Assembly (NCBI GenBank): GCA_015179125.1
Contig: WHVA01000436.1
Location: forward strand, 33,229 to 97,228
From: Gautieria morchelliformis
Taxonomy: Eukaryota; Basidiomycota; Agaricomycetes; Gomphales; Gomphaceae
DNA length: 64,000 bases
Direction: 5' to 3'
This document shows positions 1 to 13,079 of the stretch, in pieces (position 1 is the first letter of the stretch; every line of letters starts with the position of its first letter). A model generated the notes under the pieces. The model did no database searches and was not told where the DNA came from. It saw nothing but the letters and a program-made list of their open reading frames with translations. A program made the position numbers and the translations under genes.

Positions 1-2958
1 CTGTCGACTTTGCTCGTCACAACGCACACCCACAGGCCTCCTTCCAGTCCTTTGAACATCTCTCCCATCTTGATTCAGATTTTTACTCCAGGCACGGGGA
101 TGATGACTCCATTGCTCTCGACCCAGACCTTGGTCAAACAATGAGCACGGCTGCTCATCACGCTAGTGCCCTCACGCTAAGTGCTGGTTTACGCGGACGC
201 AACAGCTACAATCATACCACAGGCAGAGCCAGCCCGTCTGGTGCAGAGTTTGATCCTGAAAGACCCTTGCAGGACATGCTTGACCGCAGAATTGCAAATG
301 GAATCAGTCTCGTCGACGCGACCGGTCGGTCAAAGTCAGTCAAGAGCCTCAAGCATGACCAGGTGCCTAATAATGCACACCTTTATCCCTGACTTTCTGA
401 CGAGGAACTGAAATATTAGACGCGTTCTCTGCCTACTTTCGACCCTGTCGTTGTAGACTCCACAACAGAACTCGACCGCTTCCTTAGAACAGGTCACCAG
501 CACGCCCATGCCTATCGAAAAGATCACCCCTATGTCCCTCGCTCGCATTCTCACCCCAGTCCTGGCGTGTCTGACGCGTCTGACTCTGACAATTCCACAC
601 CACGCATCTCCCAGGCTTTAGGCCAGCATTTTAGCCCCAAACGGCCACGCAGCGCCCCCATTTCCACTCACCAATCGCATCCGCCTCCGCGTCCCACTAA
701 TCCCACACCTAGTCGCATGGCTCAACTCTCCAAACCCAAAAGGCTTGAACCAGGCCCATCGAATCTGAACCCTGCAAGGCATAGCGCCCCTGAGCGTAAG
801 TCTGCAGAGTCACAGTTCTCTAAGCCTGCGCGGGGTATTGGGCGCTATATAAAGGCGCAGCCACGGCTCCATGCACACGGTGAAAACCGGAACCAGAATC
901 ACGCATTACCTCGTCCGCACCCAGGCGGTCTCTTCCCCTCTGCACCAGCAGCTGTCTCTAGCAAGCGTCCGCCATTTACCGATATCGTCAACAAAGAGCT
1001 TAGCGACGCGAAACCTAAATACCGCACTCGTGCGTCCGCGCGTATTCACCTTCCAGATGTGACAGGACTTACTGCCGCCGTGGAAAGCCCTGTCAAGGGC
1101 GGCGATGGCTATGCTGCCGCATGTGGTTCGTCTTTCACGCTCGCTTTGTATTGCTCGTTAACATTATTATAGTTGCACACCCGAGTCTGGCCATGGATCT
1201 CCTCCCTGCCCTGGACGCGCTCCAGACACGGCTCCAGGCTCTTGAACGCGAGAATGGCGTATCTCGTCGACGTGTCACTGAGCTCGAGTTCGAGCTTGAA
1301 GAGTGCAAGGCGGAAGTCGCAAAGGAATGCACACGAGTTAGGGAACGTGAACTCGAGCGTGATGAGGAGGCGCAGATAGAACGGGAGCGTGAGAGAGAAC
1401 GCCATGTACGGGGAAGGATGCGTGAAGAGGAGAGCCGATATCGTGCGGTCGTTGAGGAAAAGAAAGGTCCTTCAGTTTTCTATCGGGTGATTTGTTTGCT
1501 AACATGTGATTATCCACCATGCAGCCCTGGAAGCTCTCGTCTCTACACTGCGCACACATCTCGCACGCCTAACATCCGAGCTTGCTTCACATAAATCTCT
1601 AATAGCTGACCTACGTGCAGATGCTTGTGCGTCCCGGGAAACTCAAGCAGAGGTTGACGCGCTCCGCGCTGAAGTCGAGCGTCTCGCTGGGGAGGTGGAG
1701 CGTCTCAAGGAGATTGTAGAAGAGGGACTGCGAGAGAGGAGGCGAGCGAGATTGGATATGAATAATGCCAGCGATGATGGGAGCCTGGCAGCAAAGGACC
1801 AGACGACCGTGCCCGCACAGGTGGGCATTGATCTAACCTATGTCACAGCCCCCATGTCTCGTGTCGAGGAGGGTGAAGAGCACAACGAACCTTTGACAAT
1901 GGAAAACTTGGACCCCGAGCCAGAACAGGCGCAACAACTTGATGCTAGACAGAGACACAACTTTGAGCCTATGCCTCGCTCACGGCGATTCATCGACGTA
2001 CGCTTCAGCACTGACGCAGTATGTGCTGGAACTGACTGTACGTTGCCAATAGGCTTCTGAGCTAGCAAGAGTAGAGTCTGAAATGCGCGATCGACGCTTG
2101 GAGCGTTCAAGATCCAGTTCCGGCACGAGCAGCCAAGCCGACATTAGTAGCAGAAATTCAGTGCACGACCCAGCACCTGATTCTGTGGTGAGCGGTTATT
2201 TTGCGCCCTTTCTTACTTATTCCACATATATCATACCCTAGAGTAATGATCAGGATGATGACCCACTACCCATGTCCGACGCACCACGTCCGACCGTGCA
2301 GCCCTCGCGAATGCGACGCAAGGCGACACCTCCGAAACAGCCACCACAGAATACGCCATTTCCTCAGATCCGTGGCTCACGCATGGAACGGCTCTTCTTC
2401 TCTGCGCCAGAACACAATGCCCGGACTTGCACTGTATGTCATCGCCGGAAACGTGGTGAGGAGCAGCGTCGCATGTACCAGCCCGACGATGGGTATCGAG
2501 ACAGCGAGAAGGATGACGAGGCCGTGAAGGCATACTTGCGCACACAGGCAAAGCGGGCTAACAGAGAGAAGCGTAGTGGAGGTACAGATTACAATATAGA
2601 TGGCGATGGCGATGGCGATAGACTGCCTCCCCAGACCGTTCTGGCACGTGTGGTTCGCGAGCTGGAGGATGATTTCTCACACTATAAAGCGTGCGTACGC
2701 TCAATTTATATCGTGGTACATCTCACCTACCTCGGCTGCGATAGCATATACCTGGAACTGGCGGAACAATATGGGATAATAGACGCAGCATCAAATGTGG
2801 CGAAGCGAAACGTTCTCGCAGACCACCTGCGAGAAGTCATCGACACGCTCGAGCAAAAAGGCGACCAAATCGCGTCATTGTACGACCTCCTCAATTTTCA
2901 GGATAAGCCACTCCCTCGCGGAGCCCCTTCGAGACCAAAATACGCAGCATTTGCATAG
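1..2958 (+). CDS. Ppc89/Cep57-type spindle pole body coiled-coil protein, 5'-truncated by the window edge
   Basis: The reading frame is open from the first bases (frame 3), so the gene begins upstream. I infer introns near 363-419, 1123-1170, 1467-1524, 2020-2057, 2187-2241 and 2694-2751, all GT-AG and short. The central exons (about 1190-2020) encode a charged heptad-rich coiled coil. The last exons carry RGSRMERLFFSAPEHNARTC, a CxxC pair (TCTVC), and a C-terminal block including DAASNVAKRNVLADHL and LEQKGDQIASLYDLL. I recognise this block as the conserved Ppc89/Cep57 microtubule-binding and centrosome-targeting region of fungi. By family knowledge it would act at the spindle pole body and microtubule ends. 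The stop is at 2956-2958. The family call is strong; exact exon edges are approximate. Confidence 0.8.
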
Positions 2959-3488
2959 CGGCGCATGTCATCTTGTCAACATGTTACGGTATTACACATG
3001 ACCCCATTGCATCGTTTTGTCTTGAAATAGAGCAGACCACGCATTGTACTTCACATTTCCTTGTTTTGGTTACTCTTTTGTAGCAAGCTAGTTATCGGTC
3101 ATGTTTGATATATCGTGTACAGTATGGGGGTGGACAAACCTAGTACATAAATATCTGTTTATAATTGTTCCCTATGGTCCGGCAACCCCAGGAAAGAGCT
3201 GGACAAGCAGGAAAGAACAGAGGTGCCTCATCAGCGAGACTTCATTCCGGGATCGTACGTGTAGCGGAAAGATGACTGCTAAGCATAGAAGGTCACAATG
3301 TCCATTCCACCCGTAACGCTAGAAGGTTTTTAAAATTTAATATTATACATGCACTGAAAATAAAAATGAAAAGAGAAAGAGAATTAATTATGGAATTTTT
3401 TTTTTCGAGCTTGTACGCCATAAAAACCGAATAAAATAAGTCAACTGATCATCCTATATACGATAATCAATACGCATTCCCTGGTCCC
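2959..3488. other. Convergent intergenic region between the Ppc89-like gene and CHL1
   Basis: This 530-bp stretch separates the tails of two convergent genes. It becomes AT-rich around 3320-3440 with A and T runs, as expected for fungal 3' ends. I see no coding potential or repeat in it. Confidence 0.5.
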
Positions 3489-6400
3489 CTATCCAGTCTT
3501 CTCACGGAAGAATTGCCCAACTTCCTTCACAGCATGCCCAAAATTCTTTGTAACAATGAGATTTTCCCCGATCCACTTTGGAAGCTTGGCGCTGATGCGT
3601 GGGGAGGCGTAGCGGCTATCTACCAGTATTAGACTTGCATAGTCGTTTTGATGCCGGATCGCGCGACCTAGATAGATCGGAAAAAAAAAGGTCAGGAAGA
3701 GAATACGTCGAGGATGGAGCGACTGTACCGATGGACTGATTCACACTCTTCATGCAGAGGTTCTCATACAGCTCGGCACCCGCATCCTTTGCGCCCGGCA
3801 GACGGGGAATCTTGAGTTTTTGCTCGAGCTCGGTGACGTAACGCATACGTTCCCTGAGTTCTATCGAGGCGAGGGAGGGGAAGGGGAGACCCACGACGAC
3901 AACGGCACGCGCGAGGGTGTCAGAGAAGTTAATACCTTCAGAGAGTTTAGCGCCAATGACGGCGAGCAGGAGAGCACCACCCTTTCTCGTGGAGGCCGAG
4001 GGCTGAGGTGAGTAGGTGAGGAAGGAGATTGTAATATGAGAAGGGAGAAGGCGACATACCACTGACGAGATGGCAAGAGCGTATTGGCGGAGTACATTTT
4101 CGACATCGCTTGTACTTTCGGGTTCGAAAAATACCTGTCATACAATCAATGAAGGGAATAAAATTTGGTATCAGGAGTTACGACGAACTTTCTTCTTGAG
4201 GTTTATTTTCTCTAACAAACCGCTTTTTTGGAAAGCGGCTTTGATAGCGTTGAGAAATGCGTAGGAGGGAAAGAAGACGACAAGTCCGTGAGGCACGAGG
4301 TTGACGAGGTTCGTTAGGACTTGGCCCAGTTCAGCTATCTGTGAGGGGCGTGTGTAATCGTGAGCAGAGAATATAGCAGGTCCATTTATGGATAAATCCG
4401 AATACAAATGTACCTACCATATCCTGATTACCTCGCTGATCATACTTAAACACCAGTTCCCCGCCTCTTGGCCCCTTCCCAATGACAAGCGTCTGCAAAT
4501 TCTGTGGCGGGATGACATGCCCACATGTAAAAATACTCAGCTCCCTCTCCTTTAAGAACGGGAAGAGCTGGACTTGGAAGTCCCCCATCTAAAGGAGGGG
4601 AAATAAACAACAGATAACCCCGTTAAAAGTCAAGACTGCCTTGAATGGTAGCAGTAAAGTTGTTGGAGACGTACGGGCGACATCGTCCCTCCTGCGAGTA
4701 TCACACATCGCGCTACGTCAACGATCTCTTTAAAGTGATGACTGGGGTTTAGGAGTTGATATTTGAGCACTGCACTCTCGCTGCCCTTATCCCCTACTTG
4801 CGTGAGTGAGAGTCGACCATCTCAATACCACACGCGTCTGTGAGAAACAATGCCATCTATGTCTGAAGGACAATTATGCTTACCTGCATCATCATTCGTA
4901 AGAGCCAAAATAAAATTCTCGACCGCGTGTAAAGGGGGAGTCATACGCCGCCGTGCAGACGTAGCGTGGGGGTCTGAGGTACCTTTTTCAGCAGCCTTCT
5001 GGGCTAGCTTGTCGCTATATCCACTTATTTTACCTGCATAAGCAGGCACCGATATGAGCGTATTTGGGATGAAGTAAGAACGGGTTTATTAGGAGGTCAT
5101 GAACGAACTCGAGGTGATGGGGATCATCGGAAAGGGAGGTGGCCACTCACGCGCAATCTTACTCCGTCTCAAGTACGCTTCTATTTCGAGTAGATTCACA
5201 CCGTCGACCTGGGCGCCGAGACGCGCCATGAGGCTATTGGCGGGCATTATTTCTTGGCGAGGCCCCATTTTCGCATCTTTCTCCTTCCCTTTCTGCATCG
5301 CAGTCGCAGTTTCTGTTCCTCTTCCTCTTCCTGACTTTGCTCCTGGTCCCACCGGAGAAGCCGCGGACGTAGAGCCCCCATTACCGCCACCCCCACCAGA
5401 CACCGCCGTCACCGAAGCAGAGGCTGAGCCACCGCCCCCCTCTCCCTCCTTCGCCCACCCCTCAACAAAGCCTTCCATTGCCCCCAAGAATCGAACCAGC
5501 CGCCGCAAATGCAGTCCATGCCTTGGCGCAAGTCGCGTGCGGAAACGCGCAAGGTAAATGCGCAGCTGCGTGAGTGCGGCGTGGAGAGTAGGGGGCGTGA
5601 GCGTGGGGGTGTGGGCGCTGAGGAGGGTGTCTGGCAGGTCTGGTGTCGAGAAGACAATGAGTTTGGAGGGTGAGTTTAGTTAGTTAGGGGGGGAGGGGAG
5701 GTGAGGGTGTGTTGTGTTCGGAGCAAAAGGGTGATGGTGAAGGGACGATAAGAAAACGCCAAAGGAAAATCGAATCCACATAACCCACTATGTGCCTCAT
5801 CAATAACTACCACATTATCCTGCAGGTCGATACCGAGGGCCTCCCGCGCCGTCTTTTGGAGGAGGAGGTTGTAGGGGAGTGTTACGAGCTGTTGGACACA
5901 CATTTATTGAGTACCAACATGGGAATCAGACATGCGTGTTGAGACATGGCAGGAAGACGATGACCATGCAGCCGACTCATGCCGAAGACAACGTACAAGA
6001 AGAGGGAGAGAGAAAACCTAGCAAACAAACGACACACCTGCGCCTGCGGAATCGCCCTCCTCGATCCGAAATACGGGCACGTGTTCAGTTCTGCAAAATC
6101 AGGAATCAGAATGCAAATATCAAGGACAATTTTGAGGAGCAGAATTCGATAATGCCTCAGCATCTTCAGCTAATCCACAGGATAGCTAAATGTACATGGA
6201 TGCAGGATCCCGAGTACGGACAATGGGAAACACGAGAGCATGACGAGGAACGCACCTCTCCCAATCGTAACTAAATCCTCGATATCTTTGGGAGTGCTCT
6301 GCATCAAACGATCAGGCAGTCAGGCATGACACAATGGAATAAGCATAGGTTGGCGATTATTTTAATTGTCATTTACGTGAGCATTTGGGTATTATGAGTG

Positions 6401-8565
6401 CCATGTTTGCTTCGTTAGTTTAATTGTTGTAATTCAATGAGGAAGGCACGTACGAGTATCCGATCCCGCATGTCGAGCATCTTTGCATCCTCGGTGGGAG
6501 GGGGGAGGTATGGACAGCGGTTTCGCTTCTCTGTGTGATAGCCGAGCATTCATCACGTTCAATGGGTTCAGCGTTCGCAGATGATTCTGTGTGAGCCGCA
6601 GTATAATCGACAGACACTCACAGCCCACTCACCACCACTAATCATTTCCCGACAGCCCTCATCCAGCTCCGACGCGGTCGCGCTACGTGCGCGGAGCGCA
6701 TCGTTGATGCAGAGGTTGGCGCGCGAGGCGAGGGGGAGCGTGCGTGTATGGGGTGTGGGATCTGGAGATTTGAGGAGCTGGGAGAGTTGTGTATTTGTTG
6801 GGGGAAGCGTGCGGCGGGGTGATGTGAGCGAGCGAAATGATAGAACCCAGACTGGGCACTCACCTCATTCCGCACCTGAGCCAGCTGGCTGTGCGTCCGG
6901 GAGGCATAGTATATCTGTTGACAGAGAATGGGAGTTGCGTTAGGGAAAGGTGGGTTGGAATGGAAGGGAATGTTCGAGAGATGAGGGAGGAGAGAATATT
7001 CAATCGATGGTAGTAGAACAACAATAAAATTACATGCAAAGGGAAAGGAGAGCGAGGCACTCAAGCCATAAAATGACAAAACGCATGCACGCACCTTCGT
7101 ACACGCCACCTCCCCGTCCTCCCGCGTGCTGTCTTTGGTTCGTGAGTCTGCGAGTCTAAATATGTGTGCAAGTCAGTTACTGTACTGATTGTTGTAGACT
7201 TGGGCTTAGGTCGTTTGGGTTTGGGGGAGCGAGTTTCATATAACAGGAGGGAGAAGAAAGGACAAGAGACGTCAAAGTCCCAGTGCCTTCCCACGCCAAC
7301 TGCAAGTCTCTCTCCCACTTTTCGAACCCCTTCTATAACGCCTGCCCGCCTGTATATCTCACAAAGAATATAAAAGCACCACCCACTTCTTCATAAGTGT
7401 CCTCAGGGCGGGTGATATTCCGTCGTCGTCATCACCCGTATAAGCGCTGTCCCCATTGAGGTCGGGGGTTGCTGAGTCGTCAGGGAGGAACGAATCGTCG
7501 TCAGAGTTTTCTGCGTTTTCTGCTAAGTCAGGTTGGTGGGATGTTTTCTAAGGGAGGCGTGCGCGGTCGAACACATTAGAGGTAACAAGCGGAAGAAGAT
7601 TGAGGGTGGTCATAGGTATGAATGCAAAAAAGAACCCATACCTGCTTCTTCCTAATCCTCCCTTCCCCTCTCTTAGCATCTTCTTTCCTCCTAACATCCC
7701 GCAGCCGTGCTTCGAGCTCGTCCTCTGCGGCGGCGAGGGTGCGGCGATGGCGCTCGAGGGATTGGGCGAGCACCCATGGGGGATCTGTGGCATGGGGGTG
7801 GTCGTGGGGGGATAAGGTTTGAGGTGGTAGTAGAAGGAGGAAGAGGGCCGATAGTTTGTTGTGTAGGTGAGATAGGCGAAGTGGCGAGGACGTGAATAAG
7901 ATCGGGAAGTAGGAGGTGCAGCGAGGTGGAGGATTGCATGAGAGCGACTGACTAAAAGGGAAATAAAGAAAAACTCACCACCCCCGCCCTCCATCTCCTC
8001 CGTCAACCCGTCCAATTCACCACGTATACGGCGTTCTTTATCGTCCGCGAGCCAGGCGAGAGTGCTGGAGAGAAGGGAGAGGGTTTTTCCCTGGGGTTCA
8101 TCAATAAATCCATTAGGCTCTTGGAGAGCGAACTGGAACGAAAGAAAGCAACATAATAACGAAAGGAAGAAGCAACAATAACACTAATAATGATAAAAAC
8201 ACGATCACAAAACCCACCGTCCCAGTAGGACTTTCCACAACCGCGACTTTCACTTCGCGCGCCTCGATGGCGGCATAGACATGACGCATGAGCGCGGTCT
8301 GGATAGGATACGGAGGGTCGTAAGGGAAGGGGAAAGATGATGGCATGGGGAGTGTGAGGGCTAGGGATGAGATGGGGTGGGGGCCCGTATGGGAGGACTG
8401 GAGGGACTGGGGAGGGTCCTGTGTGGGGGACTGGGTGGTCTGTGGGACGGGAGCGGGTCGATGTGGGTGTGGGGCTGGTGGTGTAGATGCAGAGACGGAT
8501 GTGGGTGTAATCACTGAGCGCGACGAAGAGGGTGACGGAGACGCACGCGCAGTAACACAGACCAT
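3489..8565 (-). CDS. CHL1: CHL1/DDX11-family ATP-dependent DNA helicase (XPD-like superfamily 2)
   Basis: Multi-exon minus-strand gene for an iron-sulfur 5'-3' DNA helicase. By family knowledge Chl1/ChlR1 works with the replication fork and Ctf4 to establish sister-chromatid cohesion. Motifs in order: an N-terminal Q-motif-like [10 protein letters not shown]; Walker A SPTGTGKT, split by an intron at about 8094-8220; [14 protein letters not shown] (motif Ia) near 6900; [14 protein letters not shown] with a candidate Fe-S cysteine near 6080; the DEAH box VVVIDEAH near 5800; [20 protein letters not shown] (motif V) near 3900; and [14 protein letters not shown] (motif VI) spliced across about 3660-3725. 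The stop is at 3489-3491. Two in-frame starts are possible, 8565 and 8346; the second gives [13 protein letters not shown], closer to homologues, and may be correct. Low-complexity Pro/Ser/Gly segments lie near 5100-5500. No disruption is evident, though I did not resolve all exons (I estimate more than fifteen). Confidence 0.85.
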
Positions 8566-9412
8566 CGCTGCACTGATGGATCGGCCTTACGCGTTCGTGG
8601 TCGGTAACGGATGTGACGTGACACCGCGCCCTGTCACGCTTTCACCCTTCTGCTCGCATGGGGTTGCTCTCGATATTTACTTTGAGGCAGTATCGGTCTC
8701 TTCAGTGAAGAACATCGTTACTATTGTCGAGGCCAATCTTTGGATCCTATACGGTACAGGAAGCACCGCGCATCCGCACGAAGTTCACTGGAACTTGAAG
8801 GTGAACGCATGCGGCGTGACAGTGTTTGCTTTTTTAGTACAAACCCTGAAAGGCGATGGATGCAGCGTGGTAGGTGGTCCATCTTTGACGCTGGGGTGAT
8901 CGTGACTGCTAAGCTTTAGCTGTATAGTTGCACGTCACAGGCAGCATCTGAGCGTGATCACTCTGAGTCCCCTCTGAGTCCTTCGTGGTCTAAGGTCTAA
9001 GGTCGTCAGAGTAAACAGGCCCTTCAATGCATTCTCATGTCTGCGCGACCTCGGATGTCGCATTTCTAGAATTCGCGTGTTCACAGGCCTCACACCTCTC
9101 AGGTCGCTTCGTGTTTTAGTCAAACGTATCCGTGTGCCACTGTCGTCACGAAGGTTTATGGCTCAGTACCACCGACATTCCTTGACTGAAACTACCCCAA
9201 CTCGATTGTATACCAGCAACGAAGTTACGACCAGGATATCTCTTGGACTCGTTTCTCAAGTGTACACCTGATGCCGCAGGGGATTGAGAAATTTAACAAA
9301 CGTACGCTCAAAAGACAAGGAAAGAATAGCTTACTAGATCGTTCATATTGTTTAGGTATGCATGGTTTTTGATGCTCTCAAACACCTCGGAGCACCAAAC
9401 GATTCCTTCATG
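8566..9412. other. Intergenic region between CHL1 and the DUF6533 gene
   Basis: This would contain the CHL1 promoter and the DUF6533 gene's 3' flank. No open frame here looks like protein, and no repeat or clear TATA box is visible. An open frame at 8345-8899 is mostly the antisense of CHL1 exon 1. Confidence 0.4.
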
Positions 9413-11027
9413 TTAATGCCAGTCTCGCGCGATGGAAGGGAGACGTTTCTGGAGCTTAATGCCATCTGAGATATCTGTATCAGAAGTCTCGTCGACACTC
9501 CGGTCACCAAACTCCTCGCTGAGGACATTGCTAATCCATTGCCTAGCTGCCGGAAAGCCCCCTATATTGGTCGATAAGGCGGTGGATCCACTAGGATGTA
9601 CACTCCTCTCTTGGAGAGCCAGGTGACAGCGATAGATGATAATTGCGGACAAGCTATATATGGCGTCAGACCAAGAATATTGCTATCAGGATCTGACCTG
9701 TCTTGTACAGAACTGAGAATAGTAGAAATGCGGGGCTATAGATATTGATTTGAGTTCTGTGAAAGGAAGAGTTAATTTTACTCACGTTAACAGTCTGCCA
9801 TACTAGTCAGTAAATCTTACAAAGGTTATAAAGTATCATACCTTGGTGACGATGGTGTTAGTAAGTGCAATTGTGAGCACAAACCTATTTGGTATTAGAC
9901 GGTGTTTGATGATGACAGTCGTAAAATGACTACCCATATCTTATTCCCCCTAGATTTTAAATAAGCCATTTTAACTAAAAGTGAGCACGAGTGGGACGAC
10001 TTACCTTGGTTGACCAGAGTTTGACTCGTTGTCTGTTCCCCAAACACCTGAGACTTTATTGGTAGCCGTATAATTCCCAGTGTGATGGCAACGACTGAGG
10101 TGTCAAAAAGGATAAAGAGAATATTCTTAGCTGTTTGAGCTATGAAAAAAGGAACCGTCAAAAAATTACCGCTAAACAAATGAAGTTCTCACCCCTGATA
10201 ACATGGCTTATGAGTACATTTCAAAGAACTGCCATCAGCACTCACTTTAGGATGACATTCAGTTCCTGGTCTGTGATAGTGCAGCTATTTTTGACGGAGA
10301 TGAACTATTCGGTTTGTCGAAAGGGCATGACAATTTAACCATTAAGTAAAGTAAGACCATATACATACCACCGTTAACCCCAGAGTGCTAATATACACCA
10401 GTCCGAGGGCCCAAAGGACCACTTTATTTCGCTTGGAGATCGCATATGCTCGGGCCAGGAGAAGCCCTGGAAATAAATAAGTTAATGGCGGGCGAATGGG
10501 AGATCATATCACCTTGTTCTCCAGTAACGGCCAGAAGGTTTAGACCACCAGGTATACGGAACATGATATTACATACGCTACTTCAACATCAGATGCTGCA
10601 TTCGCGGGCATAAAGATCATACTAGACATTTGCGTTAATATATCTTTCAACGAATTAACATATTCTCACCTTAAGCGAAGTGACGAGGCTCGATAAATTT
10701 ACAATCACAGAAAAAATGAGAACAAGCAGGGCAGCGTAGCGAGAGAGCAGGTAGAAGACTGTTCCTAATCTGAGTTTTTGGGGCCAGATGTAGGTAACCT
10801 CGGATGAGAGCGTGACAAGAGTGTCATAGCTTAGAAGTGCTGTTGAAGCAGCCGTACGTTAGCAATCCCGACACAGTTACTTTTGTGCGCACCGAGGCTG
10901 GCGATTTGGACATAGTTAAGCATCACACTGAGGGGTCTGTAAGATTCTTATACGGTTGACCTATGCGAGCCACTCACGAGTCTGTTGCCTGCTGGATGAT
11001 ATCTTGCACGCTTGGCTGAGAAGACAT
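9413..11027 (-). CDS. DUF6533 domain seven-helix membrane protein
   Basis: Minus-strand gene with many small exons, typical of a large membrane-protein family expanded in Agaricomycetes; function unknown. The start at 11027 gives MSSQPSVQDIIQQATDS. The next exon gives SVMLNYVQIASLGA, and after an intron (about 10843-10882) the diagnostic DUF6533 block follows with LLSYDTLVTLSSEVTYIWP then LRLGTVFYLLSRYAALLVLI. Further helices include GLLLARAYAISKRNKVVLWA near 10420 and NILFILFDTSVVAITLGIIR near 10090. The last exon ends in a hydrophilic cytoplasmic tail (DETSDTDISDGIKL) and stops at 9413-9415. An alternative upstream ATG near 11160 is open but separated by a possible intron. The family call is confident; exon borders in the middle are not fully resolved. 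Confidence 0.75.
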
Positions 11028-11990
11028 TAGTTGTAGTAGAATGGAATACTAGTGAATAGGCCAGAGCGACGGAGAAAAATCACCTTCGCGAACTTTTTAT
11101 AACATCCTGGCACGGGAATGCCAAGAACGAAGCTTCGAATCTGTCCTCCCACGGCCATGAGATAACGATATTAGCTATTTAGTGTGCGCATGCCCCAGGC
11201 CGTACAGTGCTGAGACCCACGGTTCAGATGAGAGATGATGGCGAGGCCAGAAGCGAGCACTCAGCTCACGCATATGGGTTTCGCATCTCGAAGGTCGTTG
11301 TCTCTGACGGCCAGAGGTAGATATTCACTCGCACGCCCATCCTCAACACTTGGTCGGCGATCACGGAAGGGACAGTCGGTAATGTCGTGATCGACAGATC
11401 GAACCCACAACAGGCAATCAGTAAATGTCACCAACAGCCACAGATATATAGATTTCTATGATGCCCACAACGCGCGTACTGGGAAATGTCAGAGGCAGCC
11501 CTGAGTCTCGGAGTCGGTCGGAGAACAGCACCAAGATACTCTACAGTGCCAGCACTTTTATAAAAACAAGAAAAACAAAAAACTTTGGACGTCTTTCGTA
11601 CGACCAAGTCCGCAGCCATGCTTGTTTCGGGGTTCGCGTGGCGAGCTTCTCACCTCTTGAGAAGTATCAGAGGTGGCGGAGATGTCAGCTAGGGCGTGTA
11701 CGGAAATGAGTCAGAAGTAACTCATCAATTTAAAATATAAAGAACCACATCTCAGAACAACCTTAAGTTCAGGTTCACACCGCTCCTCACGGTACTATCG
11801 AGGGAGCACAAAGCCATTTGAACACGGACTCGCAGAGGGTGGAAATGGCAGCCAGCTAAAGCCAAATAACGAGAGTGATTTGGATCCTCAACAGGTCTTT
11901 CATGTTGGTTTTCAGAGGTTGCTGTTGCATCAGACTCTCCAACTGCACCAATGGCACAAAAGCTCAATTATCTATGCTTCTGGACGATAA
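11028..11990. other. Upstream region of the DUF6533 gene, no recognised gene
   Basis: About 960 bp without a protein I can recognise on either strand. Short open frames at 11428-11709 look like chance. The right part may contain a first exon of the p34-like gene that I could not identify. Confidence 0.35.
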
Positions 11991-11999
11991 TAACCATCT

Positions 12000-12985
12000 A
12001 CCATAGTGTGGACCATGTCGAACAAGTACACGGCCTCTTTACATTTCTCGTTCGCAGGAACGACAGAAATCAGAGCCCAAGACGCAACAGATGGTCCAGC
12101 CTGTATCTTTGTAGTATTTAACCCTACAAACGTATGTGTCTAAATCTATGTAGGGAAGAATTTCATTGACACATTTCACAGTTTCAAGGATGAATTCATC
12201 ACCACGATGGAGCGTGTCGAGGATTTGAGACTTTCAAGTTGCCGTATCAATCCTCCCACTACCGCTGAGAAGCGTGACGACCTCAAAGGATTTTTCGGGG
12301 AACATGGTTTTGAATATGTCAACGACAGCACTGGCAGTGGTTCAGCACATGAGCACTGGACTTAGATGACACGGATGGTCAGTGGTAGTCACGATCAAAT
12401 GGATAGGTTCTGAAAGTATGCTTTGACGTGCAAGGAATACGTCGCATTATACAAGCACTGAGCACTATCCTTTGGCTATCAATGGTTCAGAAGTCCGGAA
12501 AGCGTGCAAAAATGCGCAGTATGGTATCGGTTCCTGAGCTGCCAGAGGACGGGCTGCGGTCGCTACTCAACGTGGATAAGGACCCCACAGAAAGTAGCAG
12601 ACCGCTCCAGCGAGAGATGGCTGCATTAGAGAAGTGGCCAGAAGACGGGGGTGATGACGAGAAAGATCCATGGGTGGGCATGGATCTAACTCAAGCTAAT
12701 CACTCCGCGGCCTCAATAGTCGAAGACGACACCGATGGCGATCCTGTATTTCCATCACAGGATGAGGTTGAATCGATGTCTCAGCGTCTCCGTGAGATAG
12801 AAATATCTGAAGATATTGGTGAAATGGTCCGCAAACCCCATTTGATCTTTCACGGGTTTTGTCTACTCTGGACGGTATGAAGGAGGTTGCAGGCATATCC
12901 GACGAAGACGAGAAAGGAAGGCAGCCGCCAAGGCAGCTTTGGCGCTGGCCTGGGAGTATGAGGATGTTCCACAAAATTCCATTCA
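12000..12985 (+). pseudogene. Decayed alpha/gamma-adaptin-binding protein p34 (AAGAB)-like gene
   Basis: The plus strand encodes, in pieces, WTMSNKY near 12009, ATDGPACIFVVFNPTN near 12090-12130, FFGEHGFEYVND near 12293-12325, then RRIIQALSTILWLSMVQKS near 12435, and C-terminal residues resembling p34-type proteins. In animals AAGAB is a chaperone that helps assemble AP-1/AP-2 clathrin adaptors. The tail GMKEVAGISDEDEK (about 12879-12920) continues as a family-like alanine-rich helix only after a one-base frame change near 12917. I also found stop codons before the 12428 frame that no obvious intron removes, and no N-terminal exon. I infer a pseudogene; a wrongly guessed intron structure is the alternative. 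The identification rests on memory of the family and is moderate. Confidence 0.5.
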
Positions 12986-13079
12986 TTGCAATTTCTTATA
13001 GATGTTGAGTGTTCAAAGAAAACTGCAACTAGATGAGACCATGCAAAGACACTGAAGCACTTTCAATATATGCACATGT

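Noticed and set aside
8345..8899. Plus-strand 184-residue frame
   Set aside because: Its first part is the antisense of CHL1 exon 1 and it has no recognisable domain.
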